Positions 1-8,712 of a DNA stretch of 64,000 nt are shown piece after piece (position 1 is the first letter of the stretch; every line of letters begins with the position of its first letter). The notes beneath the pieces are model-generated. The model did no database searches. It saw only the letters and a list, made by a program, of their open reading frames with translations, and was not told the DNA's origin. Source of the DNA: Thalassotalea sp. LPB0316 (GTDB lineage Bacteria; Pseudomonadota; Gammaproteobacteria; Enterobacterales; Alteromonadaceae); NCBI RefSeq assembly GCF_014898095.1, contig NZ_CP062946.1, positions 2,046,001-2,110,000 of the forward strand, given 5' to 3'. The position numbers and the translations under genes were made by a program.

Positions 1-554
1 ATCCAACGGGGCCCGTCGCCTTTTTGCCAATGCCTGGCAATAATGCATCACTCGTGTGGTATCACAATAAGGCTGAAATTAATCGCTTAGCTGCATTATC
101 GAATGAACAGTTGGCAGTTGAAATAGCGAACAGTTTCCCTGAAAAATTAGGTGAAGTGAACGTTTTAGGTAAAGGTGCATTTAACTTAACTCGTCGTCAT
201 GCTAATCATTATGTGAGTGGCCGAGTTGTCTTGCTAGGTGACGCCGCACATACGATCAACCCGTTGGCAGGCCAAGGGGTTAATTTAGGTTTTAAAGACG
301 TAAAAGCCCTGCAAATGGCAATGGCTAAAGCGATAGGCGAAGGCAAAGCATTTGATGATCCCGCAACCTTAGCGAGTTATGAGCGTGCACGTCGTAGCGA
401 TAATTTGATGATGATGTCGGGGATGGATGCGATTTATCAAACGTTTACTCATCAATCACCTGTGGTTAAGTTTGTCCGTAATCTAGGTTTGTTTGCCGCG
501 CAACGCGCGGGCAAGTTGAAAAGTAAAGCACTGGCCTATGCCTGTGGGGTTTAG
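1..554 (+). CDS. ubiF: UbiF-like FAD-dependent ubiquinone hydroxylase, C-terminal part
   Basis: This is the 3' part of a flavin monooxygenase of the UbiH/UbiF/VisC family; the reading frame is open from base 3 and the start lies outside the window. The family hydroxylates the ring of ubiquinone precursors at the inner membrane face. The visible motif GDAAHTINPLAGQGVN is the FAD ribityl/pyrophosphate-binding signature. The ending, with MSGMDAIYQTF and VRNLGLFAAQRAG, resembles UbiF (2-octaprenyl-3-methyl-6-methoxy-1,4-benzoquinol hydroxylase) more than UbiH or UbiI, as judged from memory of the E. coli protein. About 183 residues are present of an expected 390-400. A palindrome and AT-rich repeats follow the stop. 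Confidence 0.85.
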   Translation, partial: PTGPVAFLPMPGNNASLVWYHNKAEINRLAALSNEQLAVEIANSFPEKLGEVNVLGKGAFNLTRRHANHYVSGRVVLLGDAAHTINPLAGQGVNLGFKDVKALQMAMAKAIGEGKAFDDPATLASYERARRSDNLMMMSGMDAIYQTFTHQSPVVKFVRNLGLFAAQRAGKLKSKALAYACGV

Positions 555-811
555 CGGTTGAAAGTGGGTCATTCCCGAGGTGTGTTAGTCGGGAATCTTG
601 TATTAAAGGTTTAAAAGTTTAAAAGTTTAAAGGTATCAAGGTTTAAAACATTCCAACGTTCCAACATTCCAACGTTACCACTTTCCAGCCTAATACCGTT
701 GATTTCCAACTCATACCACCGAGTAAACCGATTGTTTTTATAAAGCGATATAAAATGACTGAACGAGAAACAATAGAGTAGGGAGTAAGTGTATAGATAA
801 CAAGGAAGAAG
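555..811. repeat. Intergenic palindrome plus short AT-rich tandem tract
   Basis: No gene is seen between ubiF and the tRNA operon. An inverted repeat ATTCCCGA/TCGGGAAT sits at 571-578 and 589-596, flanked by GTC and CT. It is followed by degenerate tracts: AAAAGTTT-like units at about 607-650 and CATTCCAACGTT-like units at about 650-690. The same pairing of palindrome and degenerate tract occurs at 8.82-9.03 kb and 40.57-40.95 kb. Confidence 0.7.
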
Positions 812-886
812 TGGCTGGGGTATGAGGATTTGAACCTCAGAATGACGGGATCAAAACCCGCTGCCTTACCGCTTGGCTATACCCCA
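812..886 (-). tRNA. tRNA-Gln (TTG), copy 1
   Basis: The reverse complement folds as a tRNA: acceptor TGGGGTA/TACCCCA, T-loop TTCAAAT, and anticodon arm CGGG-TTTTGAT-CCCG giving anticodon TTG. The CCA end is encoded. It is the last gene of the minus-strand tRNA operon and identical or nearly so to copies 2 and 3. Confidence 0.96.
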
Positions 887-940
887 ATTAAGGTATGATA
901 CTTGTCAACAAAGCAAAGCGATCACTTTGTTGTATTTGAA

Positions 941-1025
<85 letters not shown>

Positions 1026-1034
1026 GTAATTCAA

Positions 1035-1111
1035 TGGTGGCTACACCGGGATTTGAACCTGGGACCCCATCATTATGAGTGATGTGCTCTAACCAGCTGA
1101 GCTATGTAGCC
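1035..1111 (-). tRNA. tRNA-Met (CAT), elongator, copy 1
   Basis: The reverse complement begins GGCTACATAGCTCAGCTGG. The anticodon arm is CATCA-CTCATAA-TGATG with anticodon CAT, and CCA is encoded. The G1-C72 pair (GGCTACA/TGTAGCC) and D-arm match elongator tRNA-Met rather than an initiator. Confidence 0.95.
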
Positions 1112-1177
1112 TTATACTTCGTATAAAAGTTTACTTGCGTCACTCATAAAAAGCTTAGAGGAAATCAATGGAAGAAG

Positions 1178-1252
1178 TGGCTGGGGTATGAGGATTTGAA
1201 CCTCAGAATGACGGGATCAAAACCCGCTGCCTTACCGCTTGGCTATACCCCA
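1178..1252 (-). tRNA. tRNA-Gln (TTG), copy 2
   Basis: Same sequence as the Gln copy at 812-886, with acceptor TGGGGTA, anticodon TTG and encoded CCA. It is the fourth gene in transcription order in the operon, directly after Gln copy 3. Confidence 0.96.
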
Positions 1253-1303
1253 ACAAGGTAACTTCTCAATAAACATTTGCCAGCATCATTATTAGGAATG
1301 AAG

Positions 1304-1378
1304 TGGCTGGGGTATGAGGATTTGAACCTCAGAATGACGGGATCAAAACCCGCTGCCTTACCGCTTGGCTATACCCCA
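1304..1378 (-). tRNA. tRNA-Gln (TTG), copy 3
   Basis: Third copy of the Gln (TTG) gene with the same stem and loop sequences and encoded CCA. It lies between the promoter-proximal Leu gene and Gln copy 2. Confidence 0.96.
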
Positions 1379-1418
1379 GCAATGTTCATTTTGCGCAATA
1401 TAAAATTGCTTTGAATAA

Positions 1419-1503
<85 letters not shown>

Positions 1504-1513
1504 ATTATTCAAA

Positions 1514-1590
1514 TGGTGGCTACACCGGGATTTGAACCTGGGACCCCATCATTATGAGTGATGTGCTCTAACCAGCTGAGCTATGTAGCC
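1514..1590 (-). tRNA. tRNA-Met (CAT), elongator, copy 2
   Basis: First gene of the minus-strand tRNA operon. Acceptor GGCTACA, anticodon CAT and encoded CCA; it appears identical to copy 1. Confidence 0.95.
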
Positions 1591-1623
1591 ATTCCAATTC
1601 TTGCCTCTGAGCAAGTGGAGCGT

Positions 1624-1652
1624 ATTTTGCAGATATCGCAGGCTTACGTCAA
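1624..1652 (-). promoter_or_regulatory. Probable sigma-70 promoter of the tRNA operon
   Basis: On the minus strand, TTGACG (647-652 of the second kilobase) is followed after 17 bases by CAAAAT, then a GC-containing discriminator (ACGCTCC). It lies about 30-60 bases upstream of the first tRNA. The near-consensus -35 and the GC discriminator fit a stable-RNA promoter. This is an assignment from sequence only. Confidence 0.6.
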
Positions 1653-1769
1653 CCGTTTTTTAATAAAAAATTGTAGTTTCGCGACTGTTAGCTCAAAAAC
1701 TCAACAAAGTTATCATTTGGTGAGCTAAAACGGTAAAGATACAGATTAATATGGCTGAAAAATGTAGAC

Positions 1770-1813
1770 AAAAAAGCCAGAAGTTGCCGCTGTGATGCTT
1801 TAATTTCTGGCTT
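1770..1813 (-). terminator. Rho-independent terminator after the DUF3718 gene
   Basis: A 9-bp perfect stem AAGCCAGAA/TTCTGGCTT (1774-1782 with 1805-1813) is followed on the minus strand by a run of six T. It lies just downstream of the small gene that ends at 1830. Confidence 0.75.
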
Positions 1814-1829
1814 CTTTACAACAGTTGTT

Positions 1830-2177
1830 TTAATTTACGCGTTTACTCGCCACTTCACCGAGGTGAGCTGATGCCGCTTTAATAGCGTCTAAACTCGCTT
1901 CGACATCTGATTTTGGGGTTTTGCCGATCAAAAACTCACCCACTTCTAGCGAATTGTTTTTTGCCGCGAAGACTAAAATATTATCACCGTCGCAACCGAC
2001 GCTTTCAAAAATCACCTTGACCTTAATCTTTTGATCTTTTAAGTATGATCTTAAGCGTTTTTTATCATTTGCTTTAACGTACTCGCAAACTCGAACTGAA
2101 ACATCGTTGGCTTGAGCTTTTGGTGCATTAATTAGGACAAATGTAGCGATTAAAATAGTTAAAAATACTTGTTTCAT
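1830..2177 (-). CDS. Small secreted DUF3718 family protein
   Basis: A 115-residue exported protein with a signal peptide (MKQVFLTILIATFVLINAPKAQA, cleavage about residue 23) and a mature domain containing two cysteines (VCEYVKANDKKRLRSYLKD and VGCDGDNILVFAAKNNS). It matches the pattern of DUF3718, a family of unknown function common in Alteromonadales. A paralogue lies at 45054-45398. A good ribosome site (GAGGTAAAC) precedes the ATG. It is a single-gene unit with its own terminator. The two conserved Cys could form a periplasmic disulphide; this is inference. Confidence 0.8.
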   Translation of the reverse strand: MKQVFLTILIATFVLINAPKAQANDVSVRVCEYVKANDKKRLRSYLKDQKIKVKVIFESVGCDGDNILVFAAKNNSLEVGEFLIGKTPKSDVEASLDAIKAASAHLGEVASKRVN

Positions 2178-2268
2178 GTTTACCTCATGTTTTCATATTA
2201 TCCACCCTAAGTATGGTAGATATTTAAAACTTTTCTCAAAAAGTAACAATTTATTTTTTGATAATAAA

Positions 2269-2298
2269 AAGGTCAGTATAAAAAATCATACTGACCTT
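2269..2298 (-). terminator. Terminator of the rplY-pth-ychF operon
   Basis: Perfect 11-bp stem AAGGTCAGTAT/ATACTGACCTT around an 8-base AT loop. On the minus strand the stem runs straight into TTTTTATTAT. It sits 70 bases past the ychF stop. Confidence 0.85.
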
Positions 2299-2367
2299 GT
2301 TATTTTTAAAGGTTTACAGCCTTTGTTGAGCTTAAATCTTTAGTTAAATCTGTCGTTAACCGTTTAG

Positions 2368-3459
2368 CTAGACATTAAATCTAAAGTGCACGACATCACC
2401 ATCTTTAACGATATAATCTTTACCTTCTAAACGCCATTTACCTGCTTCTTTCGCGCCAGACTCACCGTTGTATTGAACGAAGTCATCGTAACCAACCACT
2501 TCCGCACGGATAAAGCCTTTTTCAAAGTCGGTGTGAATAACACCTGCCGCTTGTGGCGCGGTCGCGTTTTGGCGCACCGTCCATGCGCGAACTTCTTTAA
2601 CACCAGCGGTAAAGTAGGTGTGTAAGTGAAGCAAAGAATAACCGGCATTGATCACACGGTTTAAGCCTGGCTCTTCTAGGCCCATTTCTTCCATGAAGAT
2701 CTCGCGATCGTCTTCGTCCATCTCAGAAAGCTCACCTTCAATTTCTGCACAAACGGCAACCACTACAGCATCTTCTGCGGCTGCAATCTCTTTGACTTGA
2801 TCAAGGTAAGGGTTGTTTTCAAAACCATCGTCATTAACGTTGGCAATGTACATCGTTGGCTTGATGGTTAAGAAGTTTAAGTACTTAACGGCAGCTTTTT
2901 CTTCTTTAGATAAATCTAAAGAGCGGATCATGTTACCTTCTTCAACGTGTTTTAAGATTTTCTCTAACACAGGTAATTCGAATTTCGCGTCTTTGTCGCC
3001 GCCTTTGGCTTTCTTTTGTTGACGAACGATAGCGCGCTCTGCGGTGTCCATATCGGCAAGGGCTAATTCTGTGTTGATTACATCGATGTCATCAGCTGGG
3101 TTTACCCCACCTGCTACGTGAACAATGTTATCGTTTTCAAAACAGCGAACAACGTGGCCAATGGCATCTGTTTCACGGATGTTAGCCAAGAACTTGTTAC
3201 CTAAGCCTTCACCTTTTGATGCGCCGGCAACAAGCCCGGCAATATCAACAAACTCCATAGTCGTTGCAATAACGCGCTCTGGGCCAACAATTTCTGCTAG
3301 CTTATCTAGGCGAGGATCGGGTACTGGCACGACACCTGTGTTTGGTTCAATAGTACAAAACGGGAAGTTAGCCGCTTCAATACCAGCTTTGGTGAGTGCG
3401 TTGAAAAGAGTTGATTTACCAACGTTTGGCAAGCCAACGATACCACATTTAAATCCCAT
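2368..3459 (-). CDS. ychF: YchF/OLA1-type ribosome-binding ATPase
   Basis: A 363-residue cytoplasmic P-loop protein of the Obg-related YchF family, which binds ribosomes and prefers ATP to GTP. The G1 loop GLPNVGKS is at residues 9-16, followed by switch region [10 protein letters not shown]. The NVND segment sits at the base-recognition position, where YchF proteins depart from the NKxD motif of GTPases. The C-terminal TGS domain ends in [11 protein letters not shown]. Length equals the family norm. It is the last gene of rplY-pth-ychF, 20 bases after pth, an arrangement widespread in gammaproteobacteria. Confidence 0.96.
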   Translation of the reverse strand: MGFKCGIVGLPNVGKSTLFNALTKAGIEAANFPFCTIEPNTGVVPVPDPRLDKLAEIVGPERVIATTMEFVDIAGLVAGASKGEGLGNKFLANIRETDAIGHVVRCFENDNIVHVAGGVNPADDIDVINTELALADMDTAERAIVRQQKKAKGGDKDAKFELPVLEKILKHVEEGNMIRSLDLSKEEKAAVKYLNFLTIKPTMYIANVNDDGFENNPYLDQVKEIAAAEDAVVVAVCAEIEGELSEMDEDDREIFMEEMGLEEPGLNRVINAGYSLLHLHTYFTAGVKEVRAWTVRQNATAPQAAGVIHTDFEKGFIRAEVVGYDDFVQYNGESGAKEAGKWRLEGKDYIVKDGDVVHFRFNV

Positions 3460-3479
3460 GTCTGTATCCTATAAAGTTG

Positions 3480-4070
3480 TTACTGTGCTTTGAATGAATG
3501 TAGACGGTTTTGGGCTTTTTTGAGACCGTCTTTTTGCCAAATCTCAAAACATCGACTGGCTTCATCAACACATTGTTCAATTAAGTTTTGCTCTGTTGCA
3601 GGTGCTTTGCCTAGCACATGCCCGGTTACGCGATCTTTGTGGCCCGGGTGGCCAATACCAATGCGTAAACGATAGAAGTCTTTATTATTTGCCATGCGGG
3701 CGATGATATCGCGCAAACCATTGTGGCCACCGTGACCACCGCCTTGTTTTATCTTAATGATCCCCGGCTCCATATCGAGTTCGTCGTGAGCGACCAAGAT
3801 GTTTTCAACAGGAATGCGATAAAAGTTGGCAAGGGGTGCTACCGCTTGGCCGCTTTTATTCATAAAGGTAGTTGGGATCAATAAATGGACAAGTTCTTCG
3901 CCAATATAGCCTTTGCCATAGTAGCCAAAGTATTTTTTTTCAGGGCGTAAGGAAATGTTATAGCGCGAGGCGAGTTCTTCTACGAACCAGACACCTGCAT
4001 TGTGGCGTGTTTTAGCGTATTCGGGGCCGGGATTACCCAGCCCCACAACTAGCTGAATGTTAGTCGTCAA
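3480..4070 (-). CDS. pth: Peptidyl-tRNA hydrolase
   Basis: Releases peptides from peptidyl-tRNA that has dropped off the ribosome. Family residues are in place: N13 in GLGNPG, catalytic H23 in KTRHNAG, the FMNKSG loop and the HDELDM segment with the catalytic Asp. The 196-residue length is typical. The start appears to be TTG at 4070: no ATG lies in frame near the conserved N-terminus, and a GAGGAA ribosome site sits six bases upstream. It is 17 bases downstream of rplY and upstream of ychF, so it is co-transcribed with them. Confidence 0.95.
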   Translation of the reverse strand: MTTNIQLVVGLGNPGPEYAKTRHNAGVWFVEELASRYNISLRPEKKYFGYYGKGYIGEELVHLLIPTTFMNKSGQAVAPLANFYRIPVENILVAHDELDMEPGIIKIKQGGGHGGHNGLRDIIARMANNKDFYRLRIGIGHPGHKDRVTGHVLGKAPATEQNLIEQCVDEASRCFEIWQKDGLKKAQNRLHSFKAQ

Positions 4071-4087
4071 GGAATGTTCCTCGTCGA

Positions 4088-4705
4088 TTATTCTTCAGTA
4101 GCTTCTTCTTCAGCTGCTTCGTCATCGCTGCCGCCTTTAGGAGCGTTAGCAGTAACAACAGCTTGGTCGTGATCTTCACCTTTCGCTAATTCATCAGACG
4201 TTACGCCTTTTGGTAATTTAACGTCAGATAAGTGTAGCGTTTGACCAACTTCTAAGTCTGCACAGTCAACTTCAATGAACTCTGGTAAGTCACCTGGTAA
4301 ACAAGTAACAGCGATTTCATTGATGTGGTGAGCAATTACAGCACCTTTCTTAACAACAGCTTCTTCGTTGATGAAGTGAACTGGAACGTTAGTGTGTACT
4401 GCGTGAGTAGCGTCAACACGCATGAAGTCTAAGTGCATTACTAATGGCTTGTACGGGTGACGTTGCATGTCTTTTAATAAACACTCAACTTTCTCACCGC
4501 CAACGTTTAACGTTAACACTTGTGAGTAAAACGCTTCTTCTTCTTGTGCACGGAACACGTGACGGTGCTCTAATGTTAAAGAAATAGGGTCTTTGCCTTC
4601 ACCGTAAAGGATCGCTGGAACTTTGTTCGCGTGACGTAGGCGGCGGCTCGCACCTTTCCCTAAGTCTGTACGTACTTCAGCATCCAAAGTCAAAATATCA
4701 GTCAT
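4088..4705 (-). CDS. rplY: 50S ribosomal protein L25/Ctc family, two-domain form
   Basis: Binds 5S rRNA in the large subunit. The N-terminal L25 domain ([12 protein letters not shown], then GKGASRRLR) is followed by a TL5-type C-terminal domain and an acidic tail ending EEATEE. At 205 residues it is the long form, about twice the E. coli L25. The frame is open further upstream to 4762, but family alignment favours the ATG at 4705, which is used here. First gene of rplY-pth-ychF. Confidence 0.95.
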   Translation of the reverse strand: MTDILTLDAEVRTDLGKGASRRLRHANKVPAILYGEGKDPISLTLEHRHVFRAQEEEAFYSQVLTLNVGGEKVECLLKDMQRHPYKPLVMHLDFMRVDATHAVHTNVPVHFINEEAVVKKGAVIAHHINEIAVTCLPGDLPEFIEVDCADLEVGQTLHLSDVKLPKGVTSDELAKGEDHDQAVVTANAPKGGSDDEAAEEEATEE

Positions 4706-4876
4706 GATTTTGTACTCAAATATTAGATTAAAATAAGTGTTGTTTTTTGCGACCAAAAACAACTATGTAGGCCCAATTACCGGCAAAATTGCTAATGCTT
4801 AGGTAAAAAAGGCGCGCAATGATAACACTTAGCGCATTGTATTGCCAATGGTTTAATCTAAAATATCCGCAGATTA

Positions 4877-5644
4877 TTACAGGCCGTATTTACTGGCGAT
4901 GGTTTGATAGCCGTCGTTGGCTTTGAGTGCTTTGATACAGGTATCTACCGCGTCTAAAAAAGCTTGTTTATCTTTAATCGCTGTTCCCTTTTTTGACACA
5001 GTCAAGTAATAAGCTTTAGTTTTAACCGTTAACGGATGGACGGTCACCTTGTCTGTAATACCGAGTTGCTTAGCGCGCCACTTAAACGTTTCTTTGGAGT
5101 TTGCCATCACTTGAAAGCGCGGTGGGGAGGTCATCATTTGGCCAAACATGGCGTCAATATCGTATCCTTCGGTTACTTCATCATGTAGTCGTTTTTCTTC
5201 GATGATTTTAAGAATTTCAGGTGTGTGGGAGATCCCAGATAAATTGCCAAATTGATAACGGTATAAATCATTGATTTGATTTATTTCAATGTTTTGGTCT
5301 TTGACGGAAACAAAGCCGTATTCACTCAAAAAAATTGGCTCCTTGCCATAGATAACAAATTGCTCTCGCGAGATTTTGTGCGAATAAACAGCGACATCGA
5401 GTTGTCCTGATTTCATATAAAGGTGGGTGCGCTTAACTGGCAAGGTAAGGTAGTTGAGCTGATATTGCTCGTTATTGATACAAGTCGTTAGTAACTCTTT
5501 GCCTAACCCCGGTAGTGAGCCTTCAAGATTGGGAAAGAAAAACGGTGGCCACTTTATATCATTTATTGTGACTTGCGTTGGCGCTGCCAAAAGGCGAGTA
5601 CAAAACAACAGTAAAAGTATGAACGCAGAAATTGACACACGCAT
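4877..5644 (-). CDS. Periplasmic solute-binding protein, amino-acid type (SBP_bac_3-like)
   Basis: A 255-residue exported protein with a clear signal peptide (MRVSISAFILLLLFCTRLLA). The fold signature is that of extracellular solute-binding protein family 3: an early segment IKWPPFFFPNLEGSLPGLGKE, a mid-protein KSGQLDVAVYSHKI and a C-terminal helix TCIKALKANDGYQTIASKYG. No ABC permease or ATPase lies nearby, so it may be an orphan binding protein or sensor-like. The ligand cannot be told. It belongs to a small accessory block between rplY and prs. Confidence 0.7.
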   Translation of the reverse strand: MRVSISAFILLLLFCTRLLAAPTQVTINDIKWPPFFFPNLEGSLPGLGKELLTTCINNEQYQLNYLTLPVKRTHLYMKSGQLDVAVYSHKISREQFVIYGKEPIFLSEYGFVSVKDQNIEINQINDLYRYQFGNLSGISHTPEILKIIEEKRLHDEVTEGYDIDAMFGQMMTSPPRFQVMANSKETFKWRAKQLGITDKVTVHPLTVKTKAYYLTVSKKGTAIKDKQAFLDAVDTCIKALKANDGYQTIASKYGL

Positions 5645-5792
5645 AACATCACCCTCATTTGTTGGTCTTTCTTAAGCATAGTAAACAACTTAAGTGTTGT
5701 CGCGTCATGTCAATCAATGTCGTTACTAAGTCAATATTTGTCAACTATGCTTGACTTATAGTGGTGAAAACTTGTGACAATCGGGCAGACAG

Positions 5793-7028
5793 ATGGCGAT
5801 AATCATAGCGGCGATACCTTTCTTTTTATTATTGATAGCAATTGAGCTTTGGTTTGATCACAAGCGCAAAACCCATTACTACCGATTTAACGATGCGATT
5901 AACTCGCTGAGCATTGGTATTTTGAGTCGCTTTACCGGGGTATTGAAATCACTGATCCCACTGTCGATTTATTGGCTGATTTATCAAAAATACGCGCTAT
6001 TTGATTTACCGAAAGACAGTATTTGGGTATGGATTTTTGCTTTTGTTGTTTATGACTTGGCGTATTATTGGGCGCATCGGTTAAACCATCGTATTCACGT
6101 GATGTGGGGCTCACATGTTGTTCATCATTCGAGTGAAGAATACAACTTAACAACGGCGCTCAGGCAAACCAGCTCACCGAGCTTGTTGGCTTGGTTGGTT
6201 TATTTACCGATCGCGTTAATTGGCGTTGACCCTGTAGTATTTATTGCCTGTGCTTCATTGAATTTGGTTTATCAATTTTGGGTCCACACACGCCACGTTG
6301 ATAAAATGCCAGCCTGGTTTGAAGCGATTATGGTAACGCCCAGTCATCATCGCGTGCATCATGCGTTAAACCGCGACTACATTGATAAAAACTACGCAGG
6401 TGTGTTTATTATTTGGGATAAACTATTTAACTCTTTTCAAGCAGAAAAAGACGAGGTAGACATTGTTTATGGTGTCAGTCATCAGCTTAAGAGTTGGAAT
6501 CCGTTTTGGGCAAATCTGCAGGTATATTGGAATCTGATAAAAGATGCCTACTATGCTCGGTCGTGGAAAGATAAGTTCAAGGTGTTTTTTATGCCGCCTG
6601 GTTGGCGCCCAGAAGATGTCAATGCGGATCACCCGAGAAAATACGCAACCACAAAAACGCTGATAAAATATGAAGTCAGTTTACCTACCGTGATGAAAGT
6701 CTATATTTTGTGCCAATTTGTGCTGATTTTAGCGCTGACGATCACCTTCTTATTGACTATGACCCGTTTGAGTGTATTTGAACTCGCGATAGTGGGTGCT
6801 TTTGCCAGTATTAATTTGGTGCTTTTTAGTGGATTACAAGAATTGAAGTCATGGATTTTGTGGGTTGAACCTGTACGACTGATGTTTTTATCTCTCTTGT
6901 TTTACATTTTACTTGTGCCGTTGGTGAGTTGGCATTTAGAAAGCTTTTTAATCGGTATTACTTTGGTTGAGCTATTAGCTTTTTATAAAACTGTCAAGCT
7001 GACAATGGCCAGTGAAGCAACTAGTTAA
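5793..7028 (+). CDS. Membrane sterol-desaturase/fatty-acid-hydroxylase family protein
   Basis: A 411-residue integral membrane protein of the sterol desaturase superfamily, di-iron enzymes that hydroxylate or desaturate lipids. The histidine boxes are intact: HRLNH, HVVHHSSEE and, further on, HTRHVD plus TPSHHRVHHA. Several hydrophobic segments lie at the N-terminus, and an extra membrane region of about 110 residues at the C-terminus follows the catalytic domain. It converges with the AraC gene, their ends overlapping by 8 bases. The substrate is unknown; alkylglycerol monooxygenase-like activity is possible in this family. Confidence 0.82.
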   Translation: MAIIIAAIPFFLLLIAIELWFDHKRKTHYYRFNDAINSLSIGILSRFTGVLKSLIPLSIYWLIYQKYALFDLPKDSIWVWIFAFVVYDLAYYWAHRLNHRIHVMWGSHVVHHSSEEYNLTTALRQTSSPSLLAWLVYLPIALIGVDPVVFIACASLNLVYQFWVHTRHVDKMPAWFEAIMVTPSHHRVHHALNRDYIDKNYAGVFIIWDKLFNSFQAEKDEVDIVYGVSHQLKSWNPFWANLQVYWNLIKDAYYARSWKDKFKVFFMPPGWRPEDVNADHPRKYATTKTLIKYEVSLPTVMKVYILCQFVLILALTITFLLTMTRLSVFELAIVGAFASINLVLFSGLQELKSWILWVEPVRLMFLSLLFYILLVPLVSWHLESFLIGITLVELLAFYKTVKLTMASEATS

Positions 7029-8028
7029 GCATCAACGGGATGGGCTTTTGTCGATAGGCTTGTGGTGTTAGACCAAACCAGCGTTTAAAGGCGCGTTGAA
7101 AAGCGCTTTGCTCTGAATAACCAAGTATCGTCGAGATGTACAACAGTTTGTGGTTAGTTTGGCTCAAATAGCTAATCGCTAGTTGTTGCCTGATTGATTC
7201 GATAAGTTGGCTTAAATTGGTTTGCTCTTGTTGAAATTTACGTTGAAGTTGTCGGCTACTTAGTTCTAAATGTTGAGCAACATCATCTAAACTCGGTACG
7301 CCATTAGGTAACTGCTCGATAATATATTCACGAATTATATCGATTGAGGCTTTTTGACGTTTCGCTGCCAGTAATTGTTCAGCGTGACTTAATAAAAGCT
7401 TTAAGACGTCATCGTTAGCACTAACGATAGGGTGCAACAGTGAGTATTGTTTTATCTTCACGCCATTAAAGTTGTCACCAAAAACCACCTTGCAACGAAA
7501 ATAATCTTGATACTCTTCAAGTTGTGAAGGGCACTCGTGGGTAAAGTGAACACTGACCGGTGCATCATCATTGCGGGTGTAACTAAAGGCATAAGTTAGC
7601 CACGCCGTTATAACATGCTCAATGTTATTGATACTCGCATCAGGGTGTGCGATATAACGCATGATGACACTATCACCGTCAGTTTCATGCTCTGCCTGAC
7701 CAACGTTGCCAATTAAGCACTGATAGCGTTTTTGATACGCCAACGCGTCAAGTAAGTTGGGTGCCGCAACAACGATATGACCAAGGATCCCCCAAATACC
7801 TAAGTCAAATGCCTGGCCAAAATGAAAGCCTAGATTTTTAATTGGTAGGTGTGCTTGACCATAGCTAAACAGTGCCTCGTATTGTGCGAGTGAATAAACG
7901 CTTTGCGATTGTATAAATGATTGCTCGTCTGTAGCTAAGATATTGAGTAAAACTTGTTTATCCAGACCTTGCTGGCAAAGATAATTTACGAGCGACTTTA
8001 CCCCGTATTGCGGCACTTGATATTGCAT
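7021..8028 (-). CDS. AraC-family transcriptional regulator
   Basis: 335 residues. The N-terminal part (GIWGILGHIVVAAPNLLDAL) matches the arabinose-binding-like domain found in OruR/ArgR-type AraC proteins. The last 90 residues carry the double helix-turn-helix, with LSSRQLQRKF and the signature GYSEQSAFQRAFKRWFGLTP. The stop of yhhN is directly followed by its ATG (TAAATG), so the two are probably co-transcribed. It faces the sterol-desaturase-like gene and could regulate that gene or yhhN. The effector is unknown. Confidence 0.88.
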   Translation of the reverse strand: MQYQVPQYGVKSLVNYLCQQGLDKQVLLNILATDEQSFIQSQSVYSLAQYEALFSYGQAHLPIKNLGFHFGQAFDLGIWGILGHIVVAAPNLLDALAYQKRYQCLIGNVGQAEHETDGDSVIMRYIAHPDASINNIEHVITAWLTYAFSYTRNDDAPVSVHFTHECPSQLEEYQDYFRCKVVFGDNFNGVKIKQYSLLHPIVSANDDVLKLLLSHAEQLLAAKRQKASIDIIREYIIEQLPNGVPSLDDVAQHLELSSRQLQRKFQQEQTNLSQLIESIRQQLAISYLSQTNHKLLYISTILGYSEQSAFQRAFKRWFGLTPQAYRQKPIPLMLN

Positions 8029-8712
8029 TTATTCACTCTGCACTTGGCGTTGGTGATAACGGAAAATACCACTGACAATAAAATATTGGGCGCTGTAATA
8101 GGTCAACATCACCCAAAGACTCGCTAACGGAATGGGGCTAACAAATAAGTTTAACGCCAATAGGGTATCTGATACCAAAAAGCAAAATACACCAAAGGTA
8201 AGTTGGTTATTTATTTGTTTATACAAGGCAATGATCGCCATGCAACTTATCACGATGAGGTAAATCAGCACAGGGACTAACAAACTGCTGGTGTGTGGCA
8301 GAATTTGTGAACCGGCGATTAAGCTAAATACGACAACCGCGAACACGGCAAATAAACGATAATCACTTGGCGATGATTTGAGTGAAATAAAATAGACACT
8401 ATAAAAAATATGAGCAGATAAAAACGCCACTAAACCATATTGAAAGCTCAATGGAAAACTCAGCGCTAAGCAGATATCACCAATAAGACTTGCCAACAGT
8501 GCCAAGCTCATGAACCACTTGCTTTTGCCGGTTAATAATTGAAAGCAGGTTAACGCCAGTAGAAAAATAGGTAAGGCTTTGACACTAAACTGATAGGGAT
8601 AAGGGGTAAAGGGCAAACTGAGTAAATATATCGTGGCCGTGATAATAAATAACAGTCGAATACGATGCTCAACACCACTAGCTGTTATTGGGGGACTCTG
8701 TAATTTATTCAT
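8029..8712 (-). CDS. YhhN/TMEM86 family membrane protein
   Basis: A 227-residue protein made almost entirely of hydrophobic segments (about seven or eight), in the pattern of the YhhN family (LIGDICLALSF and CFLVSDTLLALNLF match its two conserved acidic motifs). Eukaryotic TMEM86 members hydrolyse lysoplasmalogen; whether bacterial ones do so is not certain. Directly upstream of, and abutting, the AraC gene. The nearby lipid-hydroxylase-like gene suggests, weakly, a lipid-related block. Confidence 0.78.
   Translation of the reverse strand: MNKLQSPPITASGVEHRIRLLFIITATIYLLSLPFTPYPYQFSVKALPIFLLALTCFQLLTGKSKWFMSLALLASLIGDICLALSFPLSFQYGLVAFLSAHIFYSVYFISLKSSPSDYRLFAVFAVVVFSLIAGSQILPHTSSLLVPVLIYLIVISCMAIIALYKQINNQLTFGVFCFLVSDTLLALNLFVSPIPLASLWVMLTYYSAQYFIVSGIFRYHQRQVQSE

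Noticed and set aside
4706..4762. Longer rplY start at 4762
   Set aside because: The extra 19 residues (MFLVAKNN...) match no L25 protein; the family start is the ATG at 4705.
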